From assembly GCF_000003605.2 (NCBI RefSeq), contig NW_003125331.1, positions 1 to 14,955 on the forward strand: 14,955 nt of DNA. The letters are read 5' to 3'. Source of the stretch: Saccoglossus kowalevskii. Taxonomy: Eukaryota > Hemichordata > Enteropneusta > Harrimaniidae. Positions 14,709 to 14,955 of the stretch are shown one piece after another (the stretch's first letter is position 1; each line of letters begins with the position of its first letter). The notes beneath the pieces are model-generated. The model was not told the DNA's origin. It searched no databases and worked only from the letters and a program-made list of their open reading frames with translations. Position numbers and translations under genes: made by a program.

Positions 14709-14955
14709 ATCCGTATTATGGGTGTCAACACCTCTTGGACCCAGTATTATTTTATCTAATTTATGGTATAATATGATGTGCCTGCAATATGGCTGGACTG
14801 TCTTACCTCTGTTCAGCCAAATACATTTGTATGTAATTGCAAAATAGTGTTGTAAACATGAAATTTACATGAGTTGAAAGCACCCTTATAAGCTATTCTT
14901 TTAATCCACCCTAAACCAGGGTGTTATCTTATAATTAATTATGCATGTGCTATTT
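14709..14955. other. No gene recognised
   Basis: This is AT-rich sequence with only a short CACCCT...AGGGTG inverted pair near 14908-14924. The minus ORF at 14546-14731 is antisense to the candidate exon and is not supported. Confidence 0.5.

Overview
The window looks like ordinary, AT-rich, non-coding nuclear DNA from an animal, most likely a marine invertebrate. There is no long open reading frame. There are instead short exon-like ORFs bounded by GT/AG splice signals, AATAAA signals, a (ATTT)n microsatellite, several minisatellites, fragments of non-LTR retrotransposons and short inverted-repeat DNA transposons. Nothing indicates a bacterial, phage or organelle origin. The phylum cannot be fixed from the sequence. 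The guess 'marine invertebrate' rests on the style of the repeats (ATTTGCATAATTA-rich degenerate repeats, GTCCGTCC-type elements, oligo-C 'GCGCGGATTTAGGGG' repeats) and is inference.

Layout. 1-405: three diverged copies of a roughly 130-150 bp repeat. 550-3300: probable 3' part of an unidentified plus-strand gene; its best exon is the terminal one (3157-3299), and weaker exon candidates lie upstream in intron-like DNA. 3300-4423: no recognisable gene. 4424-5342: a 915 bp DNA transposon with terminal inverted repeats (TIRs) between TA dinucleotides and no transposase. 5343-6250: mostly empty, with an E2F-like and a CCAAT motif close together. 6252-6532: degenerate ~30 bp minisatellite. 6630-6857: three nearly identical 76 bp tandem units. 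7730-7860: GC-rich patch. 8307-8479: ATTT microsatellite. 8542-8971: diverged direct duplication. 9288-9308: strong G-quadruplex motif. 9756-10070: cluster of hairpins and E-boxes. 10397-10494: 47 bp direct duplication. 10546-11180: 3' end of a LINE (plus strand), immediately followed by an L1/Tx1-type ORF1 relic on the minus strand (to 11434). 11659-11710: perfect 18 bp hairpin. 12446-12763: possible minus-strand first exon with a CACGTG site upstream. 13021-14651: possible small plus-strand gene, with a 92 bp MITE (9 bp target duplication) inside its predicted last intron.

The strongest statements are the repeats and transposons, which can be read directly. The gene models are hypotheses based on reading-frame quality, phase compatibility and splice or poly(A) signals. 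No protein was recognised by name except the two LINE relics. No new multi-gene system is visible.
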